Below are positions 51,627 to 61,172 of a stretch of DNA of 64,000 nucleotides, piece after piece (within the stretch, counting starts at the first letter, position 1; every line of letters begins with the position of its first letter). Source of the stretch: Bathymodiolus brooksi. Its lineage: Eukaryota > Mollusca > Bivalvia > Mytilida > Modiolidae. Below the pieces are notes generated by a model. That model was not told the DNA's origin and did not search any database. It saw nothing but the letters and a program-made list of their open reading frames with translations. Location: NCBI GenBank assembly GCA_963680875.1, contig OY804579.1, positions 49,564,536 through 49,628,535 on the forward strand, written 5' to 3'. A program made the position numbers and the translations under genes.

Positions 51627-51811
51627 GTATTCATCTGGTCCCAATATAATATCTTACTCAACATGTAATGTATCTACTCGAACCGACTGTCCACAGAGCA
51701 ATTATTGGTATTCCCCCACAGAAGATATAGCAGTTGGAGATATTATAACAATGCCTACATCATCTGACCTAATGAACAGAGCCTACTCTTTGAAGTTCAC
51801 TACAGCAGATA
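51627..51811 (+). CDS. exon 7: module end and linker to cadherin-like part
   Basis: A 185-nt exon from an ATATGCAG acceptor (AG 51,625-51,626), entering in phase 2 and leaving in phase 1 at GATA|GTAAGA. Completing the split Trp it reads YSSGPNIISYSTCNVSTRT, then DCPQSNYWYSPTEDIAVGD, then MNRAYSLKFTTAD. Join 6/7 gives GDKIGWYSSG, which supports both splice sites. Two Cys and an NVS sequon fit an extracellular chain. Confidence 0.65.
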
Positions 51812-51837
51812 GTAAGACTTAATTCCATGATTGTTGA

Positions 51838-52186
51838 GGTGTCTTATAAAGTTTTAAGTTGTCGTTATATACTTACTCGAATTAAATTTATCCAGTGTTT
51901 TAATGTGTTATATTGCAATAATTAGAAATACATTTACCTGGTGTTTTAATCTGTTATATTGCAAATATTAGAAATGAATTTACCCGATGTTTTAAGTTGT
52001 CATATTGCAATAATTAGAAATAAATTTACCTGATGTTTTAAGCTGATATATTGCAATAATTAGAAATAAATTTACATTGGGTTTTAAGTTGTTATATTGC
52101 AATAATTAGAAATAAATTTAACTGTGGTTTTAAGCTGATATATTGCAATAATTAGAAATAAATTTACATGGGGTTTTAAGTTTTCA
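51838..52186. repeat. 46-bp minisatellite, part 1
   Basis: About seven units of TATATTGCAATAATTAGAAA followed by TAAATTTACCTGGTGTTTTA, period about 46 bp. It breaks off at the RT insertion at 52,186 and resumes at 53,176. Confidence 0.9.
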
Positions 52187-53172
52187 GCAGGTCGTCGGCA
52201 TACCAATGGGTACGAATTGTGCCCCTCTTCTAGCCGATTTATTTTTATACTCATATGAGTCGGAGTTTCTTCAAAAGCTTGTAAAAGATAAGAAGATTCA
52301 TGAGGCTAGAGCCTTTAATTTCACATACAGGTATATTGATGACGTTTTATCTATCAATAATTCTAGATTTGCAGAATTTCTTCCATTGATATATCCTCCA
52401 GAGCTGGAAGTTAAAGAGACCACCGATACAGCTTCGTCCGCATCATTTTTGGACTTATACCTCGAATTTGACGACAGTGGTCAACTCAGTACTAAAATTT
52501 ATGATAAGCGGGACGACTTCAATTTTAAAATCATAAATTTTCCAAATATGTGCAGCAATATACCAGCTTCTCCTGCATATGGTGTTTACATCTCGCAATT
52601 GATTCGCTATGCAAGGGGCAGTAGCAATTATTCTGATTTCCTGAAACGTCATCTTCATCTGAGAAACAGGCTACTGGACCAGGGCTATAAAAAGATTCGC
52701 CTTATTCGATCTCTTAAAAAGTTTATATTCCGATACCAATATCTTGTCGAAATATATTCCGTCTCTGCAGAAAAAATTATAAGCGATGCATTTTCATATA
52801 GTGAAAATGTATAAAGATAAAGAGTCAAATATGTCAAGAATTTTTTTTTGTCAATGTGTGACGTAAAAATATTTTTGACATTTACGTCACCGAATATGGT
52901 ACTGCTTTGACAACTATTTTACCTATTTTGTTCCTGTATTTAAATACTGTTACAGTGACAGCCGGAACCTTTGAACCGTAATGAGAGCGGGAGGTTTGGC
53001 GCCTTAAAATCTGATTCAACCCACCATTTCTTTAGAAATGCCTGTACCAAGTCAGGGTCATTACGGTTTTCACAGTTTTCCGGTTGTTGACTGATTTTGT
53101 CTGTTTATATAATTATGAGTTTTGACTTTCCCTTTGTAAGATTGTTCGGAGTTCGGTAATTTTGTTATTACC
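52186..53172 (+). mobile_element. 5'-truncated YIDD-type retroelement inserted in the 46-bp array
   Basis: Coding starts within GIPMGTNCAPLLADLF and runs open to 52,814. The 3' non-coding tail includes CGGGAGGTTTGGCGCC and ATGCCTGTACCAAGTCAGG. The 46-bp array stops at its left edge and resumes just after its right edge, so this is a clean insertion. It lacks the N-terminal half of the RT. Its tail differs from the dispersed tail at 6.5 and 11.8 kb, so at least two related families may be present. Confidence 0.8.
52206..52814 (+). pseudogene. reverse transcriptase fragment with intact YIDD
   Basis: A 202-residue open frame with PMGTNCAPLLADLFLYSYE (residues 1-18 plus the preceding Pro), then FTYRYIDDVLSINNSRF with catalytic YIDD at 43-46. 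Next come KETTDTASSASFLDLYLEFD, YDKRDDFNFKIINFPNMCS, NIPASPAYGVYISQLIRYAR and LLDQGYKKIRLIRSLKKF. The catalytic Asp pair is intact, but the N-terminal RT motifs are missing because of 5' truncation. I recall this protein type as very common in molluscan and fish genomes. Assignment to Penelope-like or another class is not settled by sequence reading. The absence of stops suggests a young insertion. Confidence 0.8.
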
Positions 53173-53175
53173 TTA

Positions 53176-53420
53176 ATTGTTATATTGCAATAATTAGAAA
53201 TAAATTTAACTGTGGTTTTAAGCTGTTATATTGCAATAATTAGAAATAAATCTACCCGATGTTATAAGTTGTCATATTGCAATAATTAGAAATAAATTTA
53301 TCTGGTGTTTTAAGTTGTTATATTGCAATAATTAGAAATAAATTTACCTGGTGTTTTAAGTTGTTATATTGCAATAATTAGAAATTAATTTATCTGGTGT
53401 TTTAAGTTGTTTTATTAACT
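53176..53420. repeat. 46-bp minisatellite, part 2
   Basis: Five further units of the array described at 51,838, ending near 53,420 before unrelated sequence and the palindrome. Confidence 0.9.
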
Positions 53421-53743
53421 TATAGTATATGTTTCTCATATGCTATATTTTTAACTGATTACAAGAAAATTTTTAAAATAGCCGGCGGAGTGAAACAGTT
53501 TACTGTTCCCCTACTTCCGGATCCGAACTATTCCATGCCCAAGAAAGATGCGCAGTGCGTCATTCCTGTCAAGCGCATCAGTGACCATTCAGTTCGTTAG
53601 GCAGACGAGATGGCAGATAAATAATCAACAAAATGCTGTATTTCTTTCAAAACAATGTTGTGTCCCAATTTTTTAATGGTTTGGTATGCTGACATTATCA
53701 TCTTCAGTGGATTTGTGGTTATGTGCATGTATATAAGATAATA

Positions 53744-53911
53744 AAACAGTTATTACATGCCTGTTCAGGGAACAGTCAAAACTATTGTCCCTCGGTGCTG
53801 GAGATGACTTGGGAACTGTTGCCTTCGGCCTCAGGCAACAGTTCCCAAGTCATCTCCAGCACCTCGGGTCAATAATCTTGACTGTTCCCTGAACAGGCAT
53901 AAAATAACTGT
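53744..53911. repeat. long palindrome (fold-back element) with CCTTCGG core
   Basis: The arms are about 75-80 bp. The left arm has CCTGTTCAGGGAACAGTCAA and GGAGATGACTTGGGAACTGT, and the right arm has their complements around a centre at GCCTTCGGC. A few mismatches occur in the arms. The palindrome and its flanks (about 53,420-53,914) separate parts 2 and 3 of the 46-bp array, so this too is probably an insertion. Confidence 0.85.
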
Positions 53912-53914
53912 ATA

Positions 53915-54330
53915 ATATTACAATAATTAGAAATACATTTACCTGGTGTTTTAAGTTGTTATATTGCAATAATTAGAAATAAATCTACCGTATGTTTTAA
54001 GTTGTTATATTACAATAATTATAATGATATTTTCCCGGTGTTTTAACCTGTTATATTGCAATAATTGTAAATAAATTTACTTGGTGTTTTAAGTTGTTAT
54101 TTTTAATAATTAGAATTAAGCTTACTTCGTGTTTTAAAGTGTTATTTTACAATATTAGAATTAAGCTTACCCAGTTTTTGATATTGAAATATTAGAATAA
54201 TAAGGTTTAAATATTGGTCTACCCGATGTTTTAAGATGCTATATTGCAAATATTAGAATTAAATATAGTTGGTGTGGAGTTAAATGGAACTATTACTTTA
54301 CATTGTTGTAATACAAACTTTAGAAATAAA
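53915..54330. repeat. 46-bp minisatellite, part 3 (diverged)
   Basis: Continuation of the array, with growing divergence to the right (GTTATTTTTAATAATTAG and TTACTTCGTGTTTTAAAG variants). It fades out at about 54,330. Confidence 0.8.
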
Positions 54331-54350
54331 ATTTTAATTTGCAATACAAT

Positions 54351-54690
54351 GAAAAACTAAAATCCCACACTGTCGAAACAGTTCTAAAATCCCACACTGT
54401 CGAAACAGTTCTAAAATCCCACACTGTTGAAACAGTTCTAGAATCCCACACTGTCGAAACAGTTCTAAAATCCCACACTGTCGAAACAGTTCAAAATCCC
54501 ATCCTGTCGAAAAAGTTCTAAAATCCCACACTGTCGAAACAGTTCTAAAATCCCACACTGTCGAAACAGTTCTAAAATCCCACACTGTCGAAACAGTTCT
54601 AAAATCCCACACTATCGAAACAGTTCTGAAATCCCACACTGTCGAAACAGTTCTAAAATCCCACACTGTCGAAACATTTCTAAAATCCAA
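54351..54690. repeat. 27-bp minisatellite, about 12 copies, each with a small hairpin
   Basis: Unit AATCCCACACTGTCGAAAC followed by AGTTCTAA, period 27 bp. ACTGT and ACAGT within each unit are inverted around CGAA, so every unit can form a 5-bp stem with a 4-base loop. Open frames on both strands (KSHTVETVL and WDFRTVSTV) follow the period and are not genes. One unit is 26 bp, which breaks the frames. Confidence 0.9.
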
Positions 54691-54993
54691 CAGATACAAA
54701 AGTCATCGGAATTAAAAGGAACCCGTGTTTATTTTTCTTGTTTCTATCAAGTGCTGACCGCATTCAACAAGTTGAAGATTATATCAGGGATTTTAGATTA
54801 TTAAAGAAAAAACAGGATAAAATTGAGACATCGTTGATATAAAAGGATTATTTAAATTAACAAAACAAATTCTGGAAGATCGCAGTCGGTCGTTGTTTTG
54901 CACGAATCATTACATAAATCGCCAAATGACGTTATGTAAATGACACTTCATTTCGAGAAGGCCTTCTAATCAGCACTGTACGTATGCTAAGAT

Positions 54994-55452
54994 GGTACAT
55001 TCGAGATTCAAGATTCGAAATTCGAGATTCAGTATCTGAAGTACGAGATTCGAAATGAAAGCAATACATAATTGGAAACAACGGAAGGGAAAACTGAAAT
55101 GTGCATTTAGTGATAATCGAAACAATTGCATTCATTTACAGAAGAAATTAATAAAATAATCACTATGTGACAAGAAACTCTACATGTTGTCCTAAATCAC
55201 TAAAGTAAATTAAGGGTACATATAGGTATACTCTGTAACACATAATCCAACAATTCGCTGAAACGATCAATAGACATGGACTATTTGTCTAGTTTTATTT
55301 TGAGTCGCCTCCCTTTAGCTAAGTAAGAGTTGTCTCGCTTTGATGTGGCATAATTTGGCTTTAATTTCATTGGTTAATTAGATTACTGAATTTTGAATCT
55401 ACAATCTCGAACTATAGATACTAAATCTGGAATTTTGAATCTCGAATGATCC
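54994..55452. mobile_element. possible fold-back element with GATTC-rich terminal inverted repeats
   Basis: The left end GGTACATTCGAGATTCAAGA and the complement of the right end (GGATCATTCGAGATTCAAAA) match over about 60 bp with mismatches. The ends contain internal ATTCGAGATTC repetition. The interior is non-coding. Confidence 0.6.
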
Positions 55453-55574
55453 TTCTGTGATTTCAAAGCAAAAGATCCCAACGATATATATTATCTCCAA
55501 AATCAGATGCCGATTTATTTCTTATGGCCTTGTATTTCTGAATTCATAATAGTATTCTCTTCAATCAATTATAG

Positions 55575-55751
55575 ATACAGAGTTGATTATTAGGACTAGT
55601 GAACATGAAACCGAGCTAGAAGAAAATACTGCTGTTGGAGTGAGAGCAATATATTTAACTATTGTTGATACTGATGCTTACGAAGATCATGTGTTTACGA
55701 TGACCGGTGCTACGGACTACTTTGAGCTTAACATTGTTAACACTGAGAAAA
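55575..55751 (+). CDS. exon 8: cadherin-like repeat 1, first half
   Basis: A 177-nt exon between CAATTATAG and GAAAA|GTAAGT, phase 1 at both ends. It encodes ELIIRTSEHETELEENTAVG, then VRAIYLTIVDTDAYEDHVF, then TMTGATDYFELNIVNTEK. EENTAVG...V.DTDAYED.VF matches the E-N-x-x-x-G and D-x-D order of cadherin repeats. The canonical DRE and DxNDNxP calcium motifs are not seen. The junction codons AAT (to exon 7) and ATG (to exon 9) are open. Confidence 0.65.
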
Positions 55752-55839
55752 GTAAGTACATGTACAATGTAATACGGTAGTCTGAATTGTATTTAAGTAG
55801 ACGAATGCAGGATAATACCACCCGGATATATTTGGGGTA

Positions 55840-55960
55840 ATCAGAATCCGTAAATCGAAGGACAGACAATACAATGGCCAAAAGAAAAAGTACAAAAGGA
55901 CAAACAACGATCTACAAAACATTACACAAAAAACACAAGATCGACCAATCTTTCCTTTTT
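55840..55960 (-). mobile_element. partial retroelement tail, reverse
   Basis: TAATCAGAATCCGTAAATCG, ACAATACAATGGCCAAAAG and GGACAAACAACGATCTACAA are collinear with the reverse copies at 49,858 and 58,040. It lies just after the exon-8 donor. Confidence 0.6.
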
Positions 55961-57011
55961 TAGCAAAGTAATTTATTGATTTGTGTGAGTTTTCCTGTGA
56001 TTGTTATATGATATTGGAATTATATTTTCAGTGTTGTTTATAAGAGGAAATGTCCATTGTTTATTTTGATGTTTTTGTCCCTATGATTTTGCATAGTGCT
56101 GTTGACATCTATTCCATAAGCTTTTTAACTCTATCATGGGATCTTATCTATATAGCGGTTCAATTCGTTGACTTCTAACCAGAGTCTGAACATCAATAAC
56201 GTAAATGTTCACCCCATCAATGTTAGCGGTTCAAGATATCTCCACCTACCGATGAATTTACTGAACAGGTCGCTATAACTGTCCAGGTTCTCCTCTCCTA
56301 GTAATGTATTGTTGCTGAAAGTAGAATTTCTGACAACAGAACACCATTGGAAATATTATAAATAAGAATTAGATACGTAGTACGGGTAGCAATGGGGCGA
56401 AATTTTTCCTGAACTATTGAGAGGTATTACCCACTACGTAACGCAAATAATTTGTTTGTATTTTTTGTAAGAGTTTGACTCAGGATTTGCCTTCGTTCTT
56501 ACCTGAAATGTTTATTGTGACAATGTACGTATTACTATTGTGCGTAAATGATAAACGGTGGTTCCTTCTTTTCACTATGGAAATCTAAGGTTCTGACATA
56601 ATTGCTATAAAATCTTAACTTGATCAGAATTAGGTATTTTATTAAGCTCAATTAAAAAATACATAAATTATGAAAAGGAAGTGGAAACAGTCATGATAAA
56701 AAAATTCCACAAATATCAGCAATACGAAAAACCACGACTTTACTTCAACAACAAAAAAGCACGACATATGGCGTTGAAGATCCAATTACTGACTTGAGAT
56801 ATATTGTGACTGGGTGAAACTGGTTAATTGGATCCCAACACTCATCCTCTGATAATTGGATCTCTAACAACAATATGAACATTATGAAGACTTTTGATAA
56901 TCACCGAAAGCACTTTATAATCTTTTTTAATCTGTCAGATGCGTTAAGTACAGTCCTAATTGCCCATACAAGTTTCGAAATTTTACTAGTGATTTCAAAA
57001 TATTAAAAATA
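55961..57011. other. intron sequence, no gene seen
   Basis: About 1 kb of AT-rich intron with no exon of matching phase and no clear repeat. Confidence 0.5.
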
Positions 57012-57229
57012 CAGGGGTTAAGCTTATGGTGTTTAAGGCCACGTTCAACAATATGTCAGTTATATCGTGGCGGTCAATTTTATTGGTGGATGAAACAGGA
57101 ATACCCGAAGAAAACCACCGACCTGTTGCAAGTCACTGACAAGCTTTATCACATAATGTTGTTTCGAATATACCTTGTCATGAGAGGGATTCGAACTCAC
57201 AACTACCATACGATCACGACCACGATGGG
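57012..57229 (-). mobile_element. tRNA-related SINE, reverse copy
   Basis: On the minus strand: GGTCGTGATCGTATGG head, GTGAGTTCGAATCCCTC (B-box-like), and a 3' end with CCACGATATAACTGACATAT and GCCTTAAACACCATAAGC. It is collinear with 50,601-50,872. Confidence 0.75.
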
Positions 57230-57370
57230 TCATTAAAAAGGTATGTGACACTACTATGAAGGTATTAAATGTTACATGTTAATCAGTTAGATATAAGTGT
57301 TAATTCATCTCACATGACATACTGTTGAATGATGAAATGATTTCATAATCTAAACACATATTTAATGCAG

Positions 57371-57495
57371 TGACAATTGACCTCAATACCAAGTTCCCGA
57401 AAGGAGGTGGCGGACCTTACATAGTCACAATATCTGGTGAAGATACTTGTCAACATTCCGCTACTGTTACCCTTACTATTGGAACATATAATGCA
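57371..57495 (+). CDS. exon 9: cadherin-like repeat 1, second half
   Basis: A 125-nt exon from TTTAATGCAG to GCA|GTAAGT, entering in phase 1 and leaving in phase 0. It encodes TIDLNTKFPKGGGGPYIVT, then ISGEDTCQHSATVTLTIG and TYNA. It has the Y.V.I...D......A.VTLTI pattern of the last strands of a cadherin repeat, and TYNA-PP at the join with exon 10 sits where the N-x-P linker would be. The phase change 1 to 0 is matched by exon 10. Confidence 0.65.
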
Positions 57496-57510
57496 GTAAG
57501 TCATATAAAA

Positions 57511-57585
57511 TGTAGGGGTTGTGTGCTTAACACCACTTTCATCAATATATTGCTTATTTCGTGGCTGTCAGATTGGTCCTATAAC
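57511..57585 (-). mobile_element. SINE 3'-end fragment
   Basis: TGTAGGGGTTGTGTGCTTAA and CACCACTTTCATCAATATAT correspond, on the minus strand, to the 3' end of the SINE family. It starts only about 15 bp after the exon-9 donor. Confidence 0.55.
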
Positions 57586-58039
57586 ATGTATTGATTCGGA
57601 TCCTTGTCGACATACAAATAGTCATGAAAAGAAAGTTAAAAACAGTACTGGTTACCAATTCCCCGTATATCAACAAACCTATGATAAGAACCGAACATTT
57701 TGTCATAGAAGACCGCATATAACTGTATATTAGATCTCTGGCGAAATAACATGTTGCCGTGTAACGGGCCGCCAACGACCACTCCTGACAAACTGTTGCG
57801 CATTATGAGCTGCTGCTGGCTGTTGTGAAACGTAGAAGAGTGGAAAAATCCATACACGAGACACTCATTTCCGTCCCTTCCTAATGTCGAGTTCTGTATC
57901 TGATTTTTCCCGCGTAATTAGCAGGCGACACTTTCGCACCAGAGAAACTATGTATTATGTGTATATCCGGGAATCCGGAGGAAATATGTGCTTTTATGTT
58001 TTTTATGAAAATAAAGATATACATAAGAAGAGTTTGAAG
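57586..58039. other. intron sequence, no gene seen
   Basis: No exon or repeat was recognised. Confidence 0.45.
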
Positions 58040-58155
58040 ATACTAAAGAGGTAATCAGAATCCGTAAATCGAAGGACTGATAACACAATGGCCAAAAGAA
58101 AAATGACAAATGACAAACAACGATCTACAAAACCTTACACATAAAACTAACGATG
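58040..58155 (-). mobile_element. partial retroelement tail, reverse
   Basis: GGTAATCAGAATCCGTAAAT, GAAGGACTGATAACACAATG and AACGATCTACAAAACC are collinear with the fragment at 55,840. Confidence 0.6.
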
Positions 58156-58323
58156 GAGTAACATATGACCGAAAGTTTTGTTATTTCGTTAACGTAATGT
58201 GCTTTGGTCAACGAAGCGGAAAAATGAGCGTTCATAAATATATGTTTTGGATATTCTACAATTATTTTGGAATAAGTTTTGGAACTGTTCTATATGGTAT
58301 TTTATTTTATTGTATTATTTCAG

Positions 58324-58501
58324 CCTCCAATTATAAATAATTTACCTTACATTCATGAGATGTTAGAAACTACAAAAACGGCAGTTCCTCTGTTCATGAT
58401 TAATGTCACCGATGCTACAAACGACGATGTGTGTTGTACTCTACCCTTTACCTTGCCAAATTCGCCTAACTTTGTGCTGCACAATATTACCAATGACATC
58501 G
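58324..58501 (+). CDS. exon 10: cadherin-like repeat 2, first half
   Basis: A 178-nt exon from TTATTTCAG to GACATCG|GTAAGC, entering in phase 0 and leaving in phase 1. It encodes PPIINNLPYIHEMLETTKTA, then VPLFMINVTDATNDDVCC, then PNSPNFVLHNITNDI. The P.I.NLP....E......LF.I.VTDA...D pattern is cadherin-like, with a CC pair as in the neighbouring modules and two N-glycosylation sequons. The junction codon with exon 11 is GGC. Confidence 0.65.
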
Positions 58502-59007
58502 GTAAGCCTACAATACGTTCATATTTACATACATGTAACACTGAAATTTTTAATACTTAATATGACCATCATTTATTGGCGCGTAAACTTGGTTTTTATT
58601 ACTAGGTTAAGCTGTCTACAGAGTTTGTCATTAAAATATAAGACTAATGAGGTACTAAATACAGGCTAATTTAATATGCTATATAAACAGAAAAATGTCA
58701 TTCGGTATCAGTCGCCGGTGATGATATCGACATAGTTCACTGCTACCTATCATTCAACCGTGACGATATCAGTAATCATGCACCGTGACACATGTTTGTG
58801 TCTGTTTCAAGTAGAGTGAGTGATTATTGTTTAAAGTCAATGAGCAGTCTTTCAGTTATATCATGGCGATAACAAGTTACATTTTGATGAGATGATGATG
58901 ATGTCCGCTTTGTACTAGACCAACGCGCTGAGTGGAGGTTTATAGTACTAGCTCACTGAAACAATAGTCCGCGGGTAGACATGTCGCTCCAATCGGTCAC
59001 ATTATTT
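58502..59007. other. intron sequence, no gene seen
   Basis: Contains a 20-bp remnant of the SINE 3' end (TTTCAGTTATATCATGGCG near 58,851). Nothing else is recognised. Confidence 0.45.
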
Positions 59008-59930
59008 TTGTATTTATGATGTGTTCTATTCAGACTGTTTATGTTTGTATTCACGACTTGTTCTTTGTAGACTGTTATCTTTGTATTTATGACTTGTTCT
59101 TTGCAGACTCTTATAAATTATCTTTGTATTTATGACTTGTTCTTTGCAGAATGTTACATGTTATCTTTGTATTGATGACTTGTTCTTTGCAGACTGTTTA
59201 TGTTTGTATTTATGACTTGTTCTTTGCAGACTGTTTATGTTTGTATTTATGACTTGTTCTTTGCCGACTGTTTATGTTTGTATTCATGACTTGTTCTTTG
59301 CAGACTGTTTATGTTTGTATTTATGACTTGTTCTTTGCAGACTGTTTATGTTTGTATTTATGACTTGTTCTTTGCAGACTGTTTATGTTTGTATTTATGA
59401 CTGTTCTTTGCCGACTGTTTATGTTTGTATTTATGACTTGTTCTTTGCAGACTGTTTATGTTTGTATTTATGACTTGTTCTTTGCCGACTGTTTATGTTT
59501 GTATTTATGACTTGTTCTTTGCAGACTGTTTATGTTTGTATTTATGACTTGTTCTTTGCCGACTGTTTATGTTTGTATTTATGACTTGTTCTTTGCCGAC
59601 TGTTTATGTTTGTATTTATGACTTGTTCTTTGCCGACTGTTTATGTTTGTATTTATGACTTGTTCTTTGCCGACTGTTTATGTTTGTATTTATGACTTGT
59701 TCTTTGCAGACTGTTTATGTTTGTATTTATGACTTGTTCTTTGCCGACTCTTTATGTTTGTATTTATGACTTGTTCTTTGCCGACTGTTTATGTTTGTAT
59801 TTATGACTTGTTCTTTGCCGACTGTTTATGTTTGTATTTATGACTTGTTCTTTGCCGACTGTTTATGTTTGTATTTATGACTTGTTCTTTGCCGACTGTT
59901 TATGTTTATGTTTATCTTTGTAGTTATGAC
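59008..59930 (+). repeat. 37-bp minisatellite with acceptor-like units, about 24 copies
   Basis: Unit ACTGTTTATGTTTGTATTTA followed by TGACTTGTTCTTTGCAG, period 37 bp. Each unit has a T-rich tract followed by GCAG or GCCG; about half keep AG, mostly on the left side, while GCCG dominates on the right. It lies in the intron between exons 10 and 11, on the sense strand, so the units look like 3' splice sites. No coding sequence is present. Confidence 0.9.
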
Positions 59931-60235
59931 TGTTATAATGTAGTTTGTATTATATATATATAGAAGTCTAGAAGATTGTGCAACGATACCGATAAAGATG
60001 TTACACAAAATATATTGACAAAACTTTCGATCAACAAATGACCTTCTATAATTTATTTTGTTTGTGCTGCATCGTCATGTCTCGACGATATGTTTCTCAT
60101 TAAGTTCTCTGGTTGGTATATTAAATATATAATGTACCATCTACACACGCTTATACACATGTCTTACGTCTATCTCTAGATTTACCTTACGAGACAAGGT
60201 GACACTACGATTATTGAAGCTCCTTTCTTAGGGAG

Positions 60236-60320
60236 TGGATGTGGTCGAGTGGTCTAGGGCGCTGGACGTAAGGCTAAGCGAATTGTTTCTGCAGTGTATC
60301 AATGGTGTGAGTTCAAAAAT
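60236..60320 (+). mobile_element. tRNA-derived SINE head (not a tRNA gene)
   Basis: GTGGTCGAGTGGTCTAGGGC contains a perfect A-box match (TGGTCGAGTGG), and GGTGTGAGTTCAAAAA is a weakened B box about 55 bp on. The cloverleaf is not convincing (no pairing acceptor arm, odd anticodon region), so this is read as a SINE head rather than a working tRNA gene. Confidence 0.6.
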
Positions 60321-60325
60321 TTAGA

Positions 60326-60720
60326 AGGGGAGATAATTCAACTTATACTTTCACGAAAAGGGGGGGGGGGGGGGGGGGGGGGTCGTGTACCTTGTAAGCG
60401 CAATTCCTCCTAAACGGCTTATTGGATTTTTATGAAACTTTACACATTTGTAGAACACTACCTGCAGATGTGCATGAAGGAATATGGTTGCTGTCCAAAA
60501 TTAAAAAGGGGAGATAATTCAACTTATACTTTCACGAAAAGGGGGGGCATGTACCTTGTAAGCACAACTCCTACTAAACTGCTTATTGAATTTTTATGAA
60601 ACTTTACTCAGTTGTAGTACACAACCTGCAGATGTGCATGAATGAATACTGTTGCTGTCTAAAATTTACAAGGGGAGATAATTCAACTTATACTTTCACG
60701 AAAAGGGGGGTCGTGTACTT
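60326..60720. repeat. tandem repeat of about 165-181 bp (2.3 copies) with a 23-base G run
   Basis: AGGGGAGATAATTCAACTTA starts copies at 60,326, 60,507 and 60,671. Each is followed by TTTCACGAAAAG and a G run: 23 G at 60,360-60,382, 7 in copy 2 and 6 in copy 3. No coding meaning is seen. The long G run could form quadruplexes and is prone to sequencing error. Confidence 0.85.
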
Positions 60721-61004
60721 GTGACGACCCCTAGATGTATGTTCTTGGTTAGTTTATTTTGGAGATGGGATGTTGTCTCCTTGACATAACTCCATATCCG
60801 TTCATTTTTCATAGTTGACTTGCTAATGTACCTGCATTCCAAAGTTTGAACATCATAGTATTGCAAGCGGGGGCTATCACTCAGTGAGGTCACTCACAGT
60901 TCTAGTTTGTTACTTCTTTAGTTATGCATTTGTACATATATAAAAATTGTGTTATGTTGTTTGTTATCTTGTATTGTGTATAAGCACATTCTCATATGTT
61001 GTAG

Positions 61005-61172
61005 GCGTAGAAGAATTGTGGCTGTATACTATTGAGGAACCAGCCTTTGAATACAGTGACATAGATTCCTACAGATTATTTGTTTGTTGCGAAGACCCGT
61101 ACGGCTCTTCATATAGCTATCTTATTCTACGATTAGTAGAGGTTAAGCAAGTGTCAGAATACGTTCCTCCAG
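61005..61172 (+). CDS. exon 11: cadherin-like repeat 2, second half
   Basis: A 168-nt exon from CATATGTTGTAG to CCTCCAG|GTATGT, phase 1 at both ends. It encodes VEELWLYTIEEPAFEYSDID, then SYRLFVCCEDPYGSSYSYLI, then LRLVEVKQVSEYVPPG. L..IEEPAFEYSD.DSYRLFV.C.DPYG...S.L.LRL.EV follows the closing strands of cadherin repeats (yE....Y.L.V...D..G). The gene continues beyond the window. Its donor seeds the 30-bp array that follows. An in-frame TAA comes right after the donor, so retention of the next repeat unit would end the protein. Confidence 0.7.

Noticed and set aside
54351..54690. CRISPR-like short palindromic repeats
   Set aside because: The 27-bp units abut without spacers; it is a minisatellite.
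57521..57857. Several 70-residue frames on both strands
   Set aside because: They partly overlap a SINE fragment and lack any domain or splice support.
60236..60320. Functional tRNA gene
   Set aside because: Good A box but a weak B box and no pairing acceptor stem; it is more likely a SINE head.
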